In this document: positions 62,584 to 64,000 of the stretch, piece by piece
How the letters are laid out: every line of letters begins with the position of its first letter
Numbering within the stretch: position 1 is the stretch's first letter
Translations under genes and position numbers: made by a program
Origin: Agaribacillus aureus
GTDB taxonomy: Bacteria; Bacteroidota; Bacteroidia; Cytophagales; Cyclobacteriaceae
Assembly: GCA_030442055.1 (NCBI GenBank)
Contig: JAUJEB010000001.1
Location: 3,162,001-3,226,000 of the forward strand
Reading direction: 5' to 3'
Length of the DNA stretch: 64,000 bases
The notes under the pieces: generated by a model
The model's input: the letters and a program-made list of their open reading frames with translations, nothing else
Databases searched by the model: none
What the model was told of the DNA's origin: nothing

Positions 62584-63159
62584 TTATCCATTGATTTTTT
62601 TTCTTATCCGGCTCAATGCAACAGGTGTAATCCCAAGGTAAGAAGCAATCATAAATTGCCTGACTCTCTTTTCCAAATCCGGATATTCTTCCAGAAAAAT
62701 TTTATATCTGGTTTCGCTGTCCAATAACAAAAACTCTCTTTCTCTCTTTTCTTTTACAGCATACCCTTTTTCCAATAATTTTACGAGTAATAAGTTCCAT
62801 TTTGGGTTTGTTCTTCTCAACTTTTCCCAATCCTCATAGGCGATGACAAGCACCTCGGAAGGCTCTAAGGATTCAATAAAAAAATAAGAAGGTTTTTTTG
62901 AGATCATAGCGGAATAGGAGCTAATAAAGCTTTTTTCCGGCATAAAGACCTTGGTAAATTCTTTGCCTTCTTCGGACATATAAACGTATCTGAAAAGCCC
63001 GCTGATAACAAATCCAAATTTAGCCGGAACCTGACCTGCCCTCAAAAAATAAGCGGTGGGCTTATAGGTTTTAATCGTTCCAATTTCAAGCAGCTCAGCG
63101 ATGTCCAACGCCGCAAAATTGGTTAGTTTTGCTATTGTATTTTGAATTTCCGGTATCAT
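62584..63159 (-). CDS. Crp/Fnr-family regulator
   Basis: 191 residues. The cyclic-nucleotide-binding beta-roll is recognisable (YKPTAYFLRAGQVPAKFGFVISG, EGKEFTKVFMPEKSF), with a C-terminal winged helix (VRQFMIASYLGITPVALSRIRKK). The beta-roll lacks an obvious cAMP phosphate-binding R-S pair, as is usual in the short Bacteroidota Crp-like group, so the ligand is unknown. A GGCT-GAC-AGCC-type hairpin lies just upstream at 63170-63184. Confidence 0.88.
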   Translation of the reverse strand: MIPEIQNTIAKLTNFAALDIAELLEIGTIKTYKPTAYFLRAGQVPAKFGFVISGLFRYVYMSEEGKEFTKVFMPEKSFISSYSAMISKKPSYFFIESLEPSEVLVIAYEDWEKLRRTNPKWNLLLVKLLEKGYAVKEKREREFLLLDSETRYKIFLEEYPDLEKRVRQFMIASYLGITPVALSRIRKKING

Positions 63160-63169
63160 TATTCTAATT

Positions 63170-63184
63170 ACGGCTGACAGCCGT
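63170..63184. promoter_or_regulatory. Small inverted repeat ACGGCT-GAC-AGCCGT upstream of the Crp-type gene
   Basis: Perfect 6-base arms, 11 bases from the Crp-type start codon. It could be an operator or a leader hairpin; short, so weak evidence. Confidence 0.3.
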
Positions 63185-63300
63185 TCATGGTGAAAAGGAT
63201 CAGTGTGTATTAATAGGGCCCCGCTTTGCTAAGCCACTTTGACGATTGAACTCACCGGCCTTTGTTTTCAAACCCGGTCCGCCGTTGGGTTTATACGTTG

Positions 63301-64000
63301 CTAGCCGTTGCTTTTCTTTTTATTCAGCCTTTCAATCTCCTTGGTCAGGGTTTGTTTTTCGGTTTTGGATTTTGTCAGCTTAATGGCCTGTTCATAATGG
63401 TCAATCGCCTTGTCAATATCGTTGTCTGCGTACAAATAACCTAACAATTCGTGATAGTAATTGCTTTCCGTCAGGTTTAATTTTTCCGCTTCGGGAATGG
63501 CTTTTTCGCACCCGTGAACTTTAGCAAAAGCAAATGTTCTGTTCATGGCTGTTACCGGCGAATATTCCATAAGGATAAGCTGATTGTATAATTCCAAAAT
63601 GTGCTGCCATTTGTTTTCGTCTGTCGATGTTGTGTGCCAATAGGCAATCCCCGCCTCCAAATGATATTTTGATAATTCGTTTCCACTACAGGCGTTCACG
63701 AAATAGTAATTGCCTTTTTCAATCAGCGATTTATCCCACAAGGTTTTGTCCTGTTTGTCAAAAAGAATGGTTTCGCCCTTATCATTGGTTCTCGCTTCCA
63801 GCCGCGAACTTTGAAAACACATTAAAGCAAGCAAAGCGTTGGTTTGTGGTGTATCGGTTAACGGGTTTTCTGTCAGAAACAAAGCCAGCCTGACAGCTTC
63901 CGAACACAGCTCTTTTCTGATTACCTGATTGTTTGTTTTAGAAAAATAGCCCTCATTAAATAACAGGTACAAAGTTTTCAACACGGTGTCCAATCTCAAT
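63301..64000 (-). CDS. ECF sigma factor with DUF6596-type C-terminus, 5' end outside window
   Basis: About 233 residues visible to the window edge; the apparent TTG start at 63999 is internal. The segment TVLKTLYLLFNEGYF, the following ENPLTDTPQTNALLALMCFQSSR, and TPR-like C-terminal helices (YYHELLGYLYADNDIDKAIDHYEQ) are typical of the long C-terminal extension of ECF sigma factors with DUF6596. The RNA polymerase binding regions 2 and 4 lie outside the window. Strand and neighbours give no operon link. Confidence 0.8.
   Translation of the reverse strand, partial: LRLDTVLKTLYLLFNEGYFSKTNNQVIRKELCSEAVRLALFLTENPLTDTPQTNALLALMCFQSSRLEARTNDKGETILFDKQDKTLWDKSLIEKGNYYFVNACSGNELSKYHLEAGIAYWHTTSTDENKWQHILELYNQLILMEYSPVTAMNRTFAFAKVHGCEKAIPEAEKLNLTESNYYHELLGYLYADNDIDKAIDHYEQAIKLTKSKTEKQTLTKEIERLNKKKSNG

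Noticed and set aside
1-64000. CRISPR arrays, tRNA or rRNA genes, insertion sequences
   Set aside because: No repeated spacer pattern, no cloverleaf or conserved rRNA motif, and no transposase or terminal repeats were seen by eye. A tRNA or short RNA could still be missed without a dedicated search.

Overview
The window comes from a bacterium of the phylum Bacteroidota, probably a Cytophagales-like genus. The evidence is a SusC/SusD pair with its own ECF sigma factor and FecR-type anti-sigma factor, many signal-peptide and lipoprotein hydrolases, few clear Shine-Dalgarno sequences, and moderate-to-low GC content. I see no tRNA, rRNA, CRISPR array, transposase or phage gene. The window reads as ordinary chromosome rich in accessory metabolism. 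Both edges cut genes: a bestrophin-like channel on the left and an ECF sigma factor on the right.

Layout: 1-5.8 kb holds the end of a bestrophin gene and a two-gene operon for a secreted GH20/GH67-N-like glycosidase and a propeller/alpha-toroid lipoprotein. 6-11.7 kb holds an M48 metalloprotease, a very glycine-rich lipoprotein and a small secreted partner. 12-14.8 kb holds a LytTR response regulator and a TPR histidine kinase, convergent with overlapping stop codons. 15-23.2 kb holds a giant zinc-ribbon/nucleotidyl cyclase/NTPase/TPR protein, a sulfotransferase, an MFS transporter and a GH2 enzyme with C-terminal membrane helices. 23.7-34.8 kb is a compact uptake locus: secreted nucleoside hydrolase, ECF sigma, FecR, SusC, SusD and a Tat-exported PhoD-like hydrolase. 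34.8-45 kb is a mix of methyltransferase, small secreted proteins, GNAT/TetR, a second sigma/anti-sigma pair with a small membrane protein, a serine hydrolase, an alpha/beta hydrolase and a beta-barrel protein. 44.9-48.4 kb is a metal-linked unit: TonB receptor plus thioredoxin-like protein, divergent from a DtxR-type repressor with a perfect 16-bp palindrome between them.

The most interesting region is 48.5-61.6 kb. A GntR/LacI-type hybrid regulator heads a tightly packed minus-strand operon: SDR sugar dehydrogenase, enolase-superfamily sugar-acid dehydratase, SMP-30 lactonase, 2,5-dioxovalerate dehydrogenase, FAH-family 2-keto-3-deoxy-acid dehydratase, aldose 1-epimerase and a sugar:proton symporter. 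Together these give a complete non-phosphorylative (Weimberg-type) route from a pentose to 2-oxoglutarate. The cluster is bracketed by two paralogous secreted proteins that resemble DUF4185-type five-bladed propellers and carry C-terminal carbohydrate-binding-like domains. DUF4185 includes endo-D-arabinanases (GH183), so the locus may release and oxidise D-arabinose, although D-xylose or L-arabinose remain possible. This is an inference that needs an HMM search and enzyme assays.

61.9-64 kb closes the window with an isoprenylcysteine-methyltransferase-like membrane protein, a Crp-type regulator and the C-terminal part of a DUF6596-type ECF sigma factor.
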